Shown here in pieces: positions 27,233-49,465 of a stretch of 60,000 bases of DNA. Under the pieces are notes generated by a model. The model made no database searches, was not told where the DNA came from, and saw only the letters and a program-made list of their open reading frames with translations. This stretch comes from Owenia fusiformis. Its lineage: Eukaryota; Annelida; Polychaeta; Sabellida; Oweniidae. The DNA lies in assembly GCA_903813345.2 (NCBI GenBank), contig CAIIXF020000003.1, forward strand, positions 32,365,151 through 32,425,150. Direction: 5' to 3'. Position 1 is the stretch's first letter. Every line of letters starts with the position of its first letter. The translations under genes were made by a program, and so were the position numbers.

Positions 27233-30200
27233 ATGGACAGGGCAGAAATATGCCCGATGTATGGCGATCACCCTGGTTACCAGACAACGTACAGAGATGT
27301 CTTCCAACCGTTTGAACCATCAAGATTACCACCAATCAGAGGAAGGTTCCACCAGACCCCATGTCTGTCCGTAAAAGACAAGAACAGGTTACAGCCACGC
27401 CAGTTTCCACTTGAACCAACAGGACCTCAGCGAATAATCGAGATAGAGCGAGCCCCTGGCCTTGGTTTGGGGACAAATACAATCCAAACTGAAAAGTAGG
27501 TAGTTACTGTCCAGGTAGAATAATCGGTCATGGCACGGCAAACACTCAAAGCACATAATCCTATCAACGTTGCTATAAATATCTTAAATCCAGGGCCCAT
27601 CAAAGGCTTTATTGCAATCGTAATTAATTAGGACGCTACTTGAGTAAAAGCTATGGCTTCTTTTACTTGTCTTTATGTTCTGCTTTCCCTCGGATAAGTA
27701 TCCAATTTATTCTCGTTTGATGTAATACTAAGTTGAAGACCTATCATTCTTAAAAACGTTTTGACTACTTTGAGAAAAGTTGGCATGGGTGTTACTAAAA
27801 ATTACACGGGATCACAATTCACAAACCTTTCCTTTCTCAAGTAATTGTTTTGTCCATCAATCATTAAGCCCATATCACTTGTCAAAAGACTCACTGACAC
27901 TTTAGCATAATGATACAATACATAGGAGAATGTGGGTTTTATCATTTTATAGACTTCTAGATGTCTCCGAGTCTATCTCTCGTTCAATTCCTCCCCACCG
28001 AGTCGAGAGTACCATCGACCTTACCGAGAAAGCAGAGGGTATGAAACCAAGGCCACCAAGCAGACGTTCCAAGGGACGAAGAGTGACAAATGACGTGGTC
28101 GATGCACTGGTGAACGCGCTGGAACACACCTCCACCACAACGATTGCATCGGAGGAAGCATGCCTCCCAGTAATAGAGGTATATGCCGAAATTTTGGAAT
28201 TTCTTTAGACTTTTAGACTCTCTTATTTTCGGAACTAGAGTCTGTGAAAGTAACGCTGACGACACAGTAGTTGGAATTCAGTAACATTAAACTCGCGACG
28301 CTTGAGTGTGACGGTCAGGTCTTCCGATCATGGCGAAAGTTTTTTGGGAACAGTTGGCTTTAGAGTATTGACACGATCAATAAGTGAGTCCTGAGTTCCC
28401 GTTCTTACTTTAGACATTTGAACCGTCGAATGTCTCCAACTGCTATCAACCAGTATCAGTAAACGGGATATCTGAAAAATATGCACAACCCTCGGTTACG
28501 GGAAGGATTTTAGAACCAAAGCAAACTCATGGGAAGATGTTTTCAAACACCTCCATCCATAATATTATTATCAAATTCAGTCTTCCGTTGAAGTTTAGTT
28601 GTACATCAACAACAAGAAGAATGAGACGAAGAGCATAAAGTCCAATTATAAGTGAAGTCGCTCTTGCAGTTTTTAATGACCAACTCTGTTACCTATTTCG
28701 TCGACATTTCCCAACATTTCACTTCATTCTTACTCTTGTAAATTTAGATCAAAATATCTAATTTCTAGACAGAGCCGGCAAATACGACGCTGGAAGAGAA
28801 CGCAGACATGGTGAAATACCGACCACAGAAGTATGAACGCGAAGCAGAAACGTGGCAAACGGTTGGCTGGCAGTGGGACCGAGTTCAGCCGAGGCACAGA
28901 ACCAGTAACTGCTACGTCATAGATATATCCAAACCTAAACTCCTCAGGAAAAGGTGAGAAACACCTGAGATTTCGCCAATTTTAAATTTCTCTCTAGCTC
29001 ATGTCAGAGACAGTAAATTAAATAGAATAGAAGAGGGTCTCTTTTAAAGATATAAAACCAAACTATTTGGAAACGGAAAGCTTACTTGTACGTGTACAAT
29101 ACCATGGAATGATTCATTCTTGTGCGAAATCCTTTTCACACATGGCAAAACATTTTAATCGTTAAATAGACAACTTCGAAGAATCATAATGGCATTCGTG
29201 ACAGATCATGGCAATCTTGACTCTGACACCCAACACTGTCAATCCTCATAATAGAATTCAATTTTTGTCGTTCAAATAACAAAATCATCAAGGTACCGGT
29301 ATATAAGGAATGTTACAACCACAAATGGCAACGATGTCATCTACCATATATCCTTTGACTTGTTGTCTCTTTAAATAAAGAACCAATGTTAAGACATCAA
29401 AACCTCTGTTTATGACACATTATTTAAGTTTGGGTCGAACCCGTTTTAAAAGGGTAGTAATGTAACGACCGGTGATCAGATGCGGTGTTCACTTGATTTC
29501 AAAGGTCGTCAGATCAAGCTATTTTGTTTTATCTTAAAATATTTAAACCATTTAGATATACATTGTTAATAATTTATGGTTAGACAGGCCGAGGAGAAAC
29601 TCATGCCGATATCGGACAAGCTGAAACAGTTGGTGGAAAGCAAGCAGGTTAAAGGGACATAGTGAGTATACATATTCAAACGGTATTCTCTCATGAAAGT
29701 AACATATTTGTAATGGATAAAAATTGATGTGGTATTCAAAGTCCTGTCGAAATTTAGCATGTAACAAAGATCGGTACAAAGTTTTCACAAATATACAAAC
29801 GTCCCGAGCTGTAACATTTTGTATCATCACCACTTCTATTACTCATATTTAGAATATTGAAGTGAGTAGCGAGACCCCTCACGACCATGCTGCATACAGC
29901 TCAATTTACACACAAGAAGTGGTGTCATGACTCATATTGTTGTAGTCTCCAACTTTTTCTGGATAGTGTTCGGCACCTGTGGTGACATTTTCCATGTTAA
30001 TGCCGTGTAGCTTTAATAACGTTACAGCGTAAGGCCAACCCCCGGCTATGCAGGGTTCAAGCCACGTGCACCAGTAGATGGTCCCATAGAAAAGAATGAA
30101 GATCCAAGGAGATGTAGTGTCATGAAAGCTTCATACAGGTAAGAGATTTTCATTGCATCTTTGGGGAGAGATGATTTGAGGGTAGCTTTTTTGGATGCCA

Positions 30201-30852
30201 TTTTACAACATTTTACAGTAACCTTATCTTTAATGAGCATTTCGTTTAGAACTATACAGCCAATGAATTTCTACATTTTAAATGTTCATTAACTTCCATA
30301 TTCGAGAAGCCATTCTCACATTTTTTAAAAGATGGTAGGTATTATATTTGAGATGATAATGAACAAATTGCCTTTTTTATCAAAGATTGTTAGTGATTCC
30401 AAAATGTTGCGCTTTCTCCCGATTGCTGCCATTTTTTAATGTTGAACAGCATATCAAAAAATTGCATAAGTGAACAATTTATAAAATAAATCAAAATCTT
30501 TCATCATCAAGTTAGTACAATTACACCCATAGGGTATAGGGCAATGGAATACTTTCATTTCTAAATAAGATATATCAATCTGTGTTTAGATGTTTATAGA
30601 ATTCTACCATTGTGCCATCTTTATATCGGACAAAAACGTATGGTTACACCCCTTCCAAAAGTTTGGCAACCAAATTAGAAACCGGTCCTCTGCAGTGTTC
30701 TCAAAGCTTCTTATGATCTTATTACCTCTACTTTCAGACCACTGCCAGCAGATATCCCTAAGGAACTCCACCATAGAGGGCCATTCTCCAAGACAGTCAC
30801 TTTAACATATCCATATAACCCATTCAACAAAGTGGAGGAAGTTTCTCTCTGA
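27233..30852 (+). CDS. Probable sperm/ciliary microtubule-inner-protein-like gene, six exons
   Basis: Exons 27233-27495, 27953-28178, 28769-28953, 29584-29661, 30028-30138 and 30738-30852 join in frame to 325 residues. Exon 1 is Pro/Arg-rich (Y-G-D-H-P-G-Y-Q, P-S-R-L-P-P-I-R-G-R). Exon 3 is rich in Trp and Tyr (W-Q-T-V-G-W-Q-W-D-R). Exon 5 has P-T-P-G-Y-A-G-F-K-P-R, a PGYxGxxPR motif common in axonemal microtubule inner proteins. The C-terminus reads Y-P-Y-N-P-F-N-K-V. There is no signal peptide, membrane segment or enzyme motif. I suspect a TEPP/SPMIP8-like protein, but that name comes from the general look and length, not a confirmed match. The exon 1 donor lies three bases before a TAG, so intron retention would stop translation at once. 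The promoter fits a sperm or ciliary gene. Confidence 0.7.
30643..30670 (+). mobile_element. Single end of an ACTCCCCT-family MITE
   Basis: TTACACCCCTTCCAAAAGTT followed by TGGCAACC resembles one terminus of the 4771-4970 family. No second end was found. It lies in the last intron of the microtubule-inner-protein-like gene. Confidence 0.35.
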
Positions 30853-32788
30853 TCAACATACGTATATCAAGTGATATCCGAACTAATGTTGAATTTTAAG
30901 GCTATCATACAGTACATTGTTAATGGAAGGATAAACAGTGTTTTGTTCAGTTCCAGGATTCACACAAATCAACACTAAAAACTATTCAATGTGTTTATAA
31001 ATATATGTATTACAAATATAGAGTGTATATACTGTACTACAGATACAGGTATTTACATGACAAAATCCCGCCACTTGGTAACATTTGTGTACAATATTTC
31101 GGTCTATTGAAAAGGTACTGTCTGAGGCAGAGAAAATGAAAATTTGGCTACCAAATATGTGGCGCTATTTCGATGCATCTCAGGCATGTTATTTTTGAAT
31201 GATTTTAGAATCATCCAAATTATAAGAAACCACAAGTTTACTGCACATAGATCTATTAATCTGAAATATTCAAGTTTTGCATATAAAATATGAATGAATT
31301 TTCCATATATTTAGGACCTGTGATTCCTCATTTTTTAGGTTTAATGGACTCATTTTTATAATGCTTCTTTTTCTAATTCAGTGCCATTGGTAATTGTAAC
31401 GCCATGTTACCAACATTTTTTCTCAAAAATCTGCAAAGAATGATTGGCTCCCAGTATACTTTTGCAATCATATTTAGACTGGCAGGGACCAATCAGGTAG
31501 TAATATTACTCACAATGTTCACAAACTGGGAGATGACCATTACAGTAATATTATTACCAAAATGGTCCATGCCGGTCACAATAAGATCAATTAAACCCTC
31601 TTTCACAAACTAGAGAAATTTCTGAATATAATAACTGACATGGACAGTATATTGTTTGCAAAAAGTTACATTTTTACTGATCATTGCCAGAGAACTATTT
31701 ATATAGGATTAGTTTGAGTTTTCTTACTATTTAACAAATATTCAAATAATTTACATTAAATTATTAAATTGTCTGATGACCCCAAAATAACTCTAAGATG
31801 CCAAAAATTGCCAATTTAAAAAACTTGTGATTAAACGCCAAAAACATGAACTAGGCCAAAACTTAGTTTTTAAGAAAAATCAAATCCAAATTTTTGTGAG
31901 TTATTCTGGGTTCTATAAGTACTCTTACTCCAGTGAACAATCCAAATAGGTATTAACACATGAACACAGAATACTGTCTATGTCCCTTATTCTTGAGTAA
32001 TCATTCGCATTTTAATATACTTAAATGCACAATTTCACTGTTTCTTTTCTTCACACGAACTTGTTCCTCAAAGCCACTGTTTCATATATGTTTTCATTGT
32101 ATTTCCTCGCCAGACTTTGGTAGGTGCATCTGGTTTATACTAGAAATTCTCTTGCTACATTGAACAATTGGACTCACTATCACATAGAAGCGTTTCCCTA
32201 CCTGCAATAAGAACATAAAAAATAAACTCAGATGCAAAAACAAGAAATAACAAAAGACATTTCCAATAAATCCTGAATCCCTTTTGGAGAACTTCATAAA
32301 CAAGGAGTCATGACTGGCCTGTTAACATTCTAGATGACCCAGTTTTCTAAAGTGAGGAATACAATTCAATTGGCATACAGAATATTCATTTTCAGTGTTT
32401 ATGTAATACCACTAACAATATGAAATATTCAAATAATGATGGCCTCACTTATCAGATAGTAGTATAGCTCCATTTTTCAAGAGTAACGTTCACAATATGA
32501 GAACTTTAATACAGATCTTTGCCAGGTTTTCATTGGAACTTTATATAATTAAATCACATGTGTGATCCTTACATCCTAGATTTCCATCACTACGTATTCA
32601 CGATACTAAATCTCCACCTTGTACATATGCACTTACCACTCTACCATTTTGGAAAAATCAGCCTATGTCAGAATATTATCATATTTTATTGACAAGGCTA
32701 GACCATATTCTATGTTAAACATATTCTTTAATCCATCTTAGGGATAAATGGATAATTATTTTGTCATTCTCATAACTGAGATAACATA
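30853..32788. other. Intergenic, nothing recognised
   Basis: 3' flank of the preceding gene, then AT-rich sequence. I see no convincing exon, RNA gene or repeat boundary. Confidence 0.5.
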
Positions 32789-33832
32789 CAAGGGGCGATC
32801 CATATATTCTGATAAAAATGCTCTCATTTTGTGATTTTTTCACATATCCCTTTCATTTTTTCAGAACATGTAGATTATGTAATTACACATACGATGCTAA
32901 AATATTTTAGCTATATCTGAAAATAATTATGAAATAAGGTTGCCATGGTAACCTGTATTTAGGGTAGGCAGGTCAGTTAAATAATAACGTCTAAAATAGA
33001 TAAATATGTTAATTTAATCATTCCTCGGTACCTATTTTAAGCAGATCTTCCAGTCATTGCCAACTATCATTGATGTGTTCCATACCCCTGTTGCCCTTGT
33101 TTGCTAATTTATACAGTGGGATAGCTATCTTTTCATAAGTAACATCTCAATTTATGGTAGTGTTATTCTCTGTCCGCAAGCTCCTCTTGCAACCAGATTG
33201 TGGATGATCTTCAACAGTGACCATGCCTTCCTCTTTACGATACTACCTATAGATTCTTTATGCAGATATAACACCTTGCCCATGCACTTAATGAGTCCAG
33301 GTATGTCTCTGACAGTGTCCTCTTACTCATTCTTGAAAGAAAATCAAATCTAATGGTATTCCCTAATGTATCCATTAATGTCACTCTCTGCATCAGCCAC
33401 ATTAACTTCATCTGACAATTTTATTTTTGGTGTGTCTCATAACATGTAATGTCAATTGGCCCATTCTGTCCTACAATGGTATTGTGATTATTTGTGATGT
33501 TATAGTGAGCACATATACAACATTTGTTTAGCAACAAACAATGAGTAACAATACCAAACCTTTTTAGAAAAAATGCATGAATTCTGCATGCTTTAAAATA
33601 ATTAAAATAACAAGTTATTATGATATTTATATGTTATAATTTAATTGACCTGCCTACCCTTAATACAGGTTACCATGGCAACCTTATCTCAATGATAATT
33701 TAAGATATAGCTATAATATTTTAGCATTGTATGTGTAATTACATAATCTACATTTTCTGAAAAAATAAGAGGGATATGTGAAAAAATCACAAAATGAGAG
33801 CATTTTTATCAGAATATATGGATCGCCCCTTG
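32789..33832 (-). mobile_element. Tc1/mariner-like element remnant with ~200-bp inverted repeats
   Basis: The ends CAAGGGGCGATCCATATATT and AATATATGGATCGCCCCTTG are exact inverted copies flanked by TA. The inverted repeat continues for about 200 bp on each side with mismatches. Each arm contains an RFX X-box. The interior, read on the minus strand around 33180-33330, gives a short degraded stretch like the helix-turn-helix part of a Tc1/mariner transposase (T-V-E-D-H-P-Q-S-G-C-K-R), broken by frameshifts. No DDE catalytic part remains. Length is 1044 bp. Confidence 0.75.
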
Positions 33833-34181
33833 TATATGCTAAACATTTAATGTATTTACTCTAGCCTGCCTTAACACCTTGTATTCTTTTCAATCTATCA
33901 ACAATGAGTTCTTCACTCTCAAAAGAACACCAGAATGGTACAAAAGACCTGCACCTAGTAATTACTAAACTCATAACAAACAAGGTTAAATACTGTTCTG
34001 CTTTATAACCTTATATTCTGTTGCTCTGTCTCTCCTATCCTCCACAAAGCTGCACCTAGAACAAAAGGAAAATCATCTAGAATTTGCTCAAGTTTTGCAC
34101 CGAGGGCTTAATTCATTGTGACCATCAATATTTTAGGTAAAAGGAGCAGAGAAGCTCTAATTGATCATCATTAGTAATATA

Positions 34182-34254
34182 CAGGGTGTCTATAAAATCT
34201 GTATACAATTACAATTGTCAATGTAAAATGTAAAGAGAATTTATGGACGCCCGG
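34182..34254. mobile_element. Tiny MITE (73 bp) with mariner-like ends
   Basis: Starts CAGGGTGTCTATAAAATCT and ends ATTTATGGACGCCCGG; the ends pair as imperfect inverted repeats and TA flanks both sides. There is no coding capacity. The CAGGGTG start resembles that of the element at 58800. Confidence 0.55.
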
Positions 34255-35416
34255 TATATGTACTAACTGCAAGAAGTCTGCATTAATATCATAAGCAAAA
34301 TGGGTCTAAAGACAAGTGTTCTAAATACAAGAGGATCTAAGTTTATAATCATCAATATTTTAATCAAAATGGGTCTAAAGGCTTCTTAACAATAAATACA
34401 AGATTTATCACCATATATTAGACACAAGGGACTCATTTATCAGCATCAATTCTATAAGTAAAAGGGGGGTCAGTACAGTACAAGGGGGCTATATCACCAT
34501 AGATATATTAGGCACAAGGGGTTCAATGGTATCACTATCAATATATGTGTACTAGTCCAGTTCTAAGTTTATCACCCTTCAATACATATGTCATGTATTT
34601 AAATACAGAAATGATGTCCACTTTGTGCAATGAACGTGGTATGAATAAGATTTCTTCTTTATGCCGACGTCTATTTGTATCATTGTCAATCTTGCTCTTT
34701 GTGTGCATGTTTTGCGTTCAAACATCTGTGCCAAGTTTTGAAAAAATATTACTGTTTTTTCAACAATGTAAACGATGCACTGGTTTTGTATTATGTCTCT
34801 TACGAGTCATGCTTCCCCTCAAGTTGACATTGTGAGGAATATAACTTCACTACAGAATTAGTTGCGGACTGAAAGCAGCGGTATCATTATATTAATTCAT
34901 TTTTTAAAACTCAAACAGGGTATATCTCATATTTTGTGGTCACCAATGGTCCAAGCAAAACTGTTGGTCCAAGCATGTTGGAAGTAATCACAATCCCATT
35001 GTGTCATGTTTCCCTCTTTACATAGAGTGGTCACTTGCATTAGATATGACAATGTTAGGCTTATAAGGGCTTACACAGACTAAGCCATGAGTCATTTTTT
35101 ACTCTCAAAATACGCAAAACAAGAAAGGATACATGACAAAGCTAGAGACTAAGGATGTGTTCCAAAGATGATTGGGTAAGTTGATGTCATGCTGGGTTCC
35201 AGACAGTTAAATTCACCAAATCGTTTTCTTTAAATATCTGTATTCAATGTGTGATTTCTAGAAAAAATGTTTTGGTTTTGGTCACCAGGGTCCCAAAATT
35301 ACACAAGATCAACTCTTATTGTGCAAAATTTTGGGCTCACCAGGTGACCAGAACCTTGATTCAATTATCTCGATTAAAAGCCAAACTGCTGTGAAAAAAA
35401 ATATTCAAATCAAAGA

Positions 35417-35837
35417 CACTGGTGATCCGCTCGATTACGCTGGTTACCGAAACGGTTCGTTTTGGTAACAGAATGTCGGAACGTCAAAGGTACGATTTTT
35501 CTTTTTTCCTTATTTCACGCGTTGTAGGCAGAATCCCCATGACGTTTTTTCTCACAAACATGTATCAGCATCATATGTTTTAGAAAATGTACAAGTTTGC
35601 GAAAAAAATAGCTCAGAAGACAACAGAATCGTCGATTTAATTCCTCACTTAAGTTACATAAACGGTTTGGGTTAAAAGTGCAGATCTTAACTGTTTTTCG
35701 AAAAACTGTTACTGTAGTGGGAATTCTGCCTACAACGTGTGAAATAAGGAAAAAGAAAAATCGTACCTTCGATGTTCCAACATTTTGTTGAAAACGAACC
35801 GTTTCGGTAACCAGCGTAATCGAGTGGATCACCAGTG
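35417..35837. mobile_element. Foldback MITE with ~130-bp inverted repeats
   Basis: The left arm begins CACTGGTGATCCGCTCGATT and the right arm ends AATCGAGTGGATCACCAGTG. The arms pair over about 130 bp with scattered mismatches around a ~160-bp centre. No target-site duplication is clear and nothing is encoded. It might be hAT-like from its size and shape, but this is uncertain. Confidence 0.75.
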
Positions 35838-37399
35838 AAAGAGACATTAGATAACACAAATCATTGAAGCTAAAGTATACTATTCAAAAAGGAAAGCTAA
35901 TTGAGAACATGTATAGTTGTATACCCATAACACTTTACATGATATCTGGAATCCAAGGTCTTCATCACTCGTTGCTATGGCTGTATCATTACCATGGCAA
36001 CAGTAGCTAGTGGCTCCAGGTTGTCGTGGGAACAGCAAACAACTCTCGTGGCAGTTTGTTGTTTGATGAAATAAAAAATTAAAGTTAGAATGCTGAATGT
36101 AAACAAGTGAGTACATTCAAAGTGACACTGTATTACTCATACCTTACCTTTCGTTTTTTATGCAATGCATGAAGAAAACAGATGATGTAGTCTTTTGACA
36201 TAATTCAAAACAATCCAAATAAGCTTCGGTGTCCCGTTAAAGGGCGTAAGTTATCACCACTACACCCAATCGTTTTAACAAATGCAATTGACTAGCAACC
36301 ATATTGTTGCGATCATTCAGATTTTACAAATGAATAATACAAATCATAACAACTCATTTACCACATATATAGCTGCGTTTTATTTGTAGTGTCCATAGTA
36401 AGCATACATAGCCTAGGTCTAAAGGAGTTTTGGACCTCTTAGAATCCTAAAACGGACCTCTTAGTCACACCTAAATAGAAAGAATACAGAATATTTACAC
36501 AGCTCTTATGTTACACATTGGCATTTCAAAATTACTTTCAACTTCAAGAAAATAGTTTCAAATTACATAATTGTTGCACATTTTCATATGCATGTGTTCA
36601 AAACACATATTTTCTGAATATAGGATTCTCTTATTCGCAATTTCCTTCTAATTTACAATGTCTGTATTCTCAATGTGCTTCTAATGTTGACAATCAAAAA
36701 CATATTTCATTGAACTTTTTTCGATACATGTTACCCAACCAAATATGTCATTTGTTCTCATCGTATGCCAGCAATAAAACAGCTCAGTCTGCTCAAAGAA
36801 GATAGTCTTAAGAATGTGCTGAAATATCAGAATAAACAATTAAGCTAGGATACTTATATTAAATACCAAATTGTAAATTGAAGTACAAATGTGTTATGTA
36901 CATTTGAAGCACATTGGAATAAATGTTTCATAATTTTCACAAAAAATTCCAGTTGTATTTTACAAATATTGTCTTTTCTTGTTGTCTGTTATGCACTTAC
37001 CTTACCATTAAGTGTCTTTTTATTTTTAAGGTTTTACTGTTCTTATATAGTTTTGTTTTTGTTTTTCCTATATGCTCTAAGCATTTATGTTTGTATGTAT
37101 TACATGCCAAATCATCAATTCAGAAGCTAAGTGTAGCAATCATTTCAAATTAAACAAGTGCTTGTACAAATATATCGTTACTATTAAACTACTAAAGTTA
37201 AAATAATATGCATGTTTAAGTATCAAGATTAAAATTAAGATTACTGGCTACTTTAACTCTAGAATTGATCATAAAGCATTGTATATTGTCAACACAGTAC
37301 CATTGAGTTCTACTCAAACCTGGTTCCTTAATGGACCAATCAAATTGCAGCGTCTGTGTGATGTCACAATTCAAGAGAAATTCCCTAGTTGTTATAAAT

Positions 37400-46535
<9,136 letters not shown>

Positions 46536-48198
46536 CTATAAATAGAACAATGTCCATAATTCAAAAACCCAGAAAAACAAAAATGAGATTTTAAAAATGA
46601 GATATGAATTTTAAAAAATTAGATCTCAATGAATTATCATCTCAGTAAAAGTGATAAGCATAAAGTGATAATAAGTACAAAGTTAAAATACTGCACCAAG
46701 TGACCAAAGGCAGCATAAGACTGTAGGGCGAAGGGGTGTAATGACACCATTTTTGGGTAACTTCGACATATATGGAGTAGTTTATTTGCTCTAATTTCTG
46801 ATCTAGGGAGAAGCCATGGTTTTTTTTCTCGCATGGATCATGGGCTTTCAACAGAAGGGTATGCAACTTCCCATATTTCATACATAAGTATTCCCTTTGG
46901 TTTTCAAAATTGGAGAAAAAATGCATCCTGTACACATTCCATGAAAAATCTTATTTTGTACTTCTCCCTCATGTATGATTTAAGAAGTAATTCAAAATAA
47001 AAACATGATTATACATGCATACATGTTGATATTATAAAATGGAATTCATCATAGTTGTCAATAATGAAAGTGAACATTCTCCCACAAATTATATTTTTGT
47101 TGGAGTGTGTTCTTGAATAATTACCCACAATGCAACATGCGAAGAGAACAATTTGATACCTCTTTTTCTTATCTGTCTTTTTTGTTTACTTTTAAATGAG
47201 ATTAAACATATTTATGATTTAATCATGTTCAAAATTGATTTTTCTTCAAAATTATACGTAAAACATATCAGGGGTTTCATTAGCAGCAGGCAACAGGCGA
47301 TTTTCACTGGTTGTTTTCACAAAATCGAATGTTGTTTTTAGGGACTTTTCAATGTTAAATTTATGATTTCCATTAATTTTGCCCATTGTTTTAATTTATT
47401 TGGCCTGTGAGAAATTCTAGTGAAATCCCTGCATATATGTTTTTCTAAAACTCTTTGAAATATTATCAAAAAAGGGAAGCATGGCACTGCTCATTTTCAC
47501 TGTTCAAATTTTTGTACAGAAGGGTAGCGCTGAGACTCAAAATATCTATCGACATCTAGGGATTTTTTTCTCTAAAGGTGGACCCACATCTAGGGTTTTT
47601 TTTTCAAAAACAGTACCCAGTTTTTGGATTTTTCAAAAAGTAGACCCAGTTCTAGGTATTTTATCATCAAAATGGGACCCATATCTAGATAAGATAACAA
47701 AAAAAACGGCTTGTAGGCTTATGTAGTTTTTTTTCTTCAAAATGGGATCTACATCAAGGGATTTTTCAGCAAAAAAGTGACCCACTTTAGCGGCACGTCC
47801 CCATATAGCCAATATATGGGAGGAAACCCCCCCAACGGGGATCCCACACATCAACGTTACACCTCCTTTGCCGAAGATCTAGTGCCAAGTGATTAGACTG
47901 TATCCTTCGTCTGAATAAATCCAGACTGTAAGCCACCTATTGTAAAATGTGGTGTTGTATAAATGTTACAAATAAGTTTGTTTAATGATAAAATGATTAC
48001 CTTATAAAGAATTTACAATATTATTTTTTCGTATACAGTCTGGCAAATAAGGATTTTTTCGCTGTAGCCAAATTTATCCAGAGACATTAAAAACACTCTG
48101 GCCAAAAAAATTTCTGTCCCGCCATTATTTTGTCGAGTTAATTTTGTGTTCACATAATTTTGACTGTAAAAACTAGATAACGGCAACTCCGCGGAGTA

Positions 48199-48955
48199 GC
48201 AAATCCCAACGAACAAAATATCAATTACCGAATTCCAATCAATTATACTCATTACTTTGGTTAAAATTGAAAAAATTAGATTTTAGAATTGCGAATTCCT
48301 GCAAGGCAGCCATTTTGAATTTTCGGAGATACAAATCTGAAAAATAATACCATAATTGGGATCTACTCCAAAATTCCTTCAATTTGAGTATAATATAGCC
48401 ATACTTTGAAGGGATCGAAAAATTATTGCGAAATCGTACACAAGACGGCCATTTTGAATTTTACGAGGCTCGAATCAGAAAAAAAATACAATATCTGCAA
48501 TCTACTCTTAATTGCCTTTCATTTGAGTATAATAAAGCTATACTTCAGAAAGATCTAAAAATTAGCGAAAATTTCTGTTTCCTGTCCCCCCATACACAGC
48601 CCCTGGGGGTCAGGATGAAAAACACAGAATATATGTGAAATAGATAAATGTTGTGAATATACTACCAAAATTTCAAACAATAATATTAATTACTTTGGTT
48701 TAGAATGAAAAATTTATGATTTTTGCGAAAAAGTCCCGTCATTTTTATAGCGGCGGCCATCTTGAAAAAAAATTTTTTGCGTAAAACTATTCACCAATAT
48801 ACATCTTTCCACTAAATATGAAGAAAATCCATCGACTAGTATTTGAGTTATCTTCCGGACAGACGGACGGACGGACTGACTGGCTGACGGACTGACAGAC
48901 AGACGGACGGAGGGCTTCACTATATCCCTACCGAACTTCGTTTGTTGGGATAATA
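48199..48955. mobile_element. Unclassified repeat with GACGGACGG run
   Basis: Three diverged copies of a segment with a GGC(A/C)GCCATTTTGAATTTT-like word (near 48307, 48445, 48751) and TTTGAGTATAATA(T/A)AGC, followed by an ACGG-rich run at 48854-48915 and CTACCGAACTTCGTTTGTTG. The end pairs weakly with ATCCCAACGAACAAAAT near 48205, so it may be a terminal-repeat element. The class is unknown. Confidence 0.4.
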
Positions 48956-49160
48956 AAGGAAAGAATATTCATTATTCTTCTGAATTTTATCTAAATAACC
49001 ACTATAAATCTTATTTTCAATCGTCCTGAGATTTCAATGTACACAAGTACATGTAGTTGCGAAGGTGGTGTGATTTGATTAACCTAACATTTGATGGGGT
49101 ATGGAAAGTCGAAACAGGAAGACGTTGAATTTCAAAATAAGACTGACAACGATACGGCAT

Positions 49161-49465
49161 CAGTGGCGGATCCAGGAACCAACAGGGGGGGGGGGCAAAT
49201 TTGAGGTCAGAGAAACTAAAAAAAATTTGGGGCCCCTAAAACCGAAAAGTGGGCTCAAATTTTGAAAATTTGATGCCTATTTTCTTCAAAATTTGGCCTA
49301 AATTTAAAGAAATAAGGCCTTAGAAGGCCCAATAATGACCAAAAGGCCCACTTTTTTTGGCCTAAAATTTTTTTGAGCCCAACTTTTTTTTTCTGGGCCA
49401 ACCTTGGGGGGGGGGGGGGGGGGGCCCGGGCCCCCCCCCCCCCCCTCCCCCCGGATCCGCCATAG
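49161..49465. mobile_element. MITE with GGCGGATCC ends and long G/C runs
   Basis: Starts CAGTGGCGGATCCAGG and ends CCGGATCCGCCATAG; the ends pair over GGCGGATCC. GGCAT occurs on both sides as a possible 5-bp target-site duplication. The interior has a G run near 49185 and a long G run running into C runs at about 49407-49452. The ends recall hAT-type elements. The long runs may be mis-sized in the assembly. Confidence 0.5.

Larger units (their letters stand above)
33833..37399. other. Intergenic region and PRPF4B 3' flank
   Basis: Contains a 73-bp MITE, short diverged repeats around GGGTCTAAAG at 34270-34510, an imperfect inverted repeat at 35275-35354 and the foldback element at 35417-35837. 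A near-perfect X-box, ATTACCATGGCAAC, is at 35988-36001. PRPF4B runs leftward, so its 3' UTR lies just below 37400; TTTATT words (AATAAA on the minus strand) at 37019-37024 and 36379-36384 are possible poly(A) signals. Other open frames here look like chance. Confidence 0.5.

Noticed and set aside
34545-34835. A 96-residue frame with hydrophobic stretches
   Set aside because: No family resemblance, no splice context, and located in repeat-like intergenic DNA.
36891-37153. Two overlapping hydrophobic frames near the PRPF4B 3' end
   Set aside because: AT-rich DNA gives Phe/Leu/Tyr-rich frames by chance; this is likely antisense to the PRPF4B 3' UTR.
48720-48765. An ATG-GCC-GCC-GCT start as the first PRPF4B exon
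   Set aside because: It belongs to a locally repeated GGCCATTTTGAATTTT-type segment and lacks a donor with the right phase.
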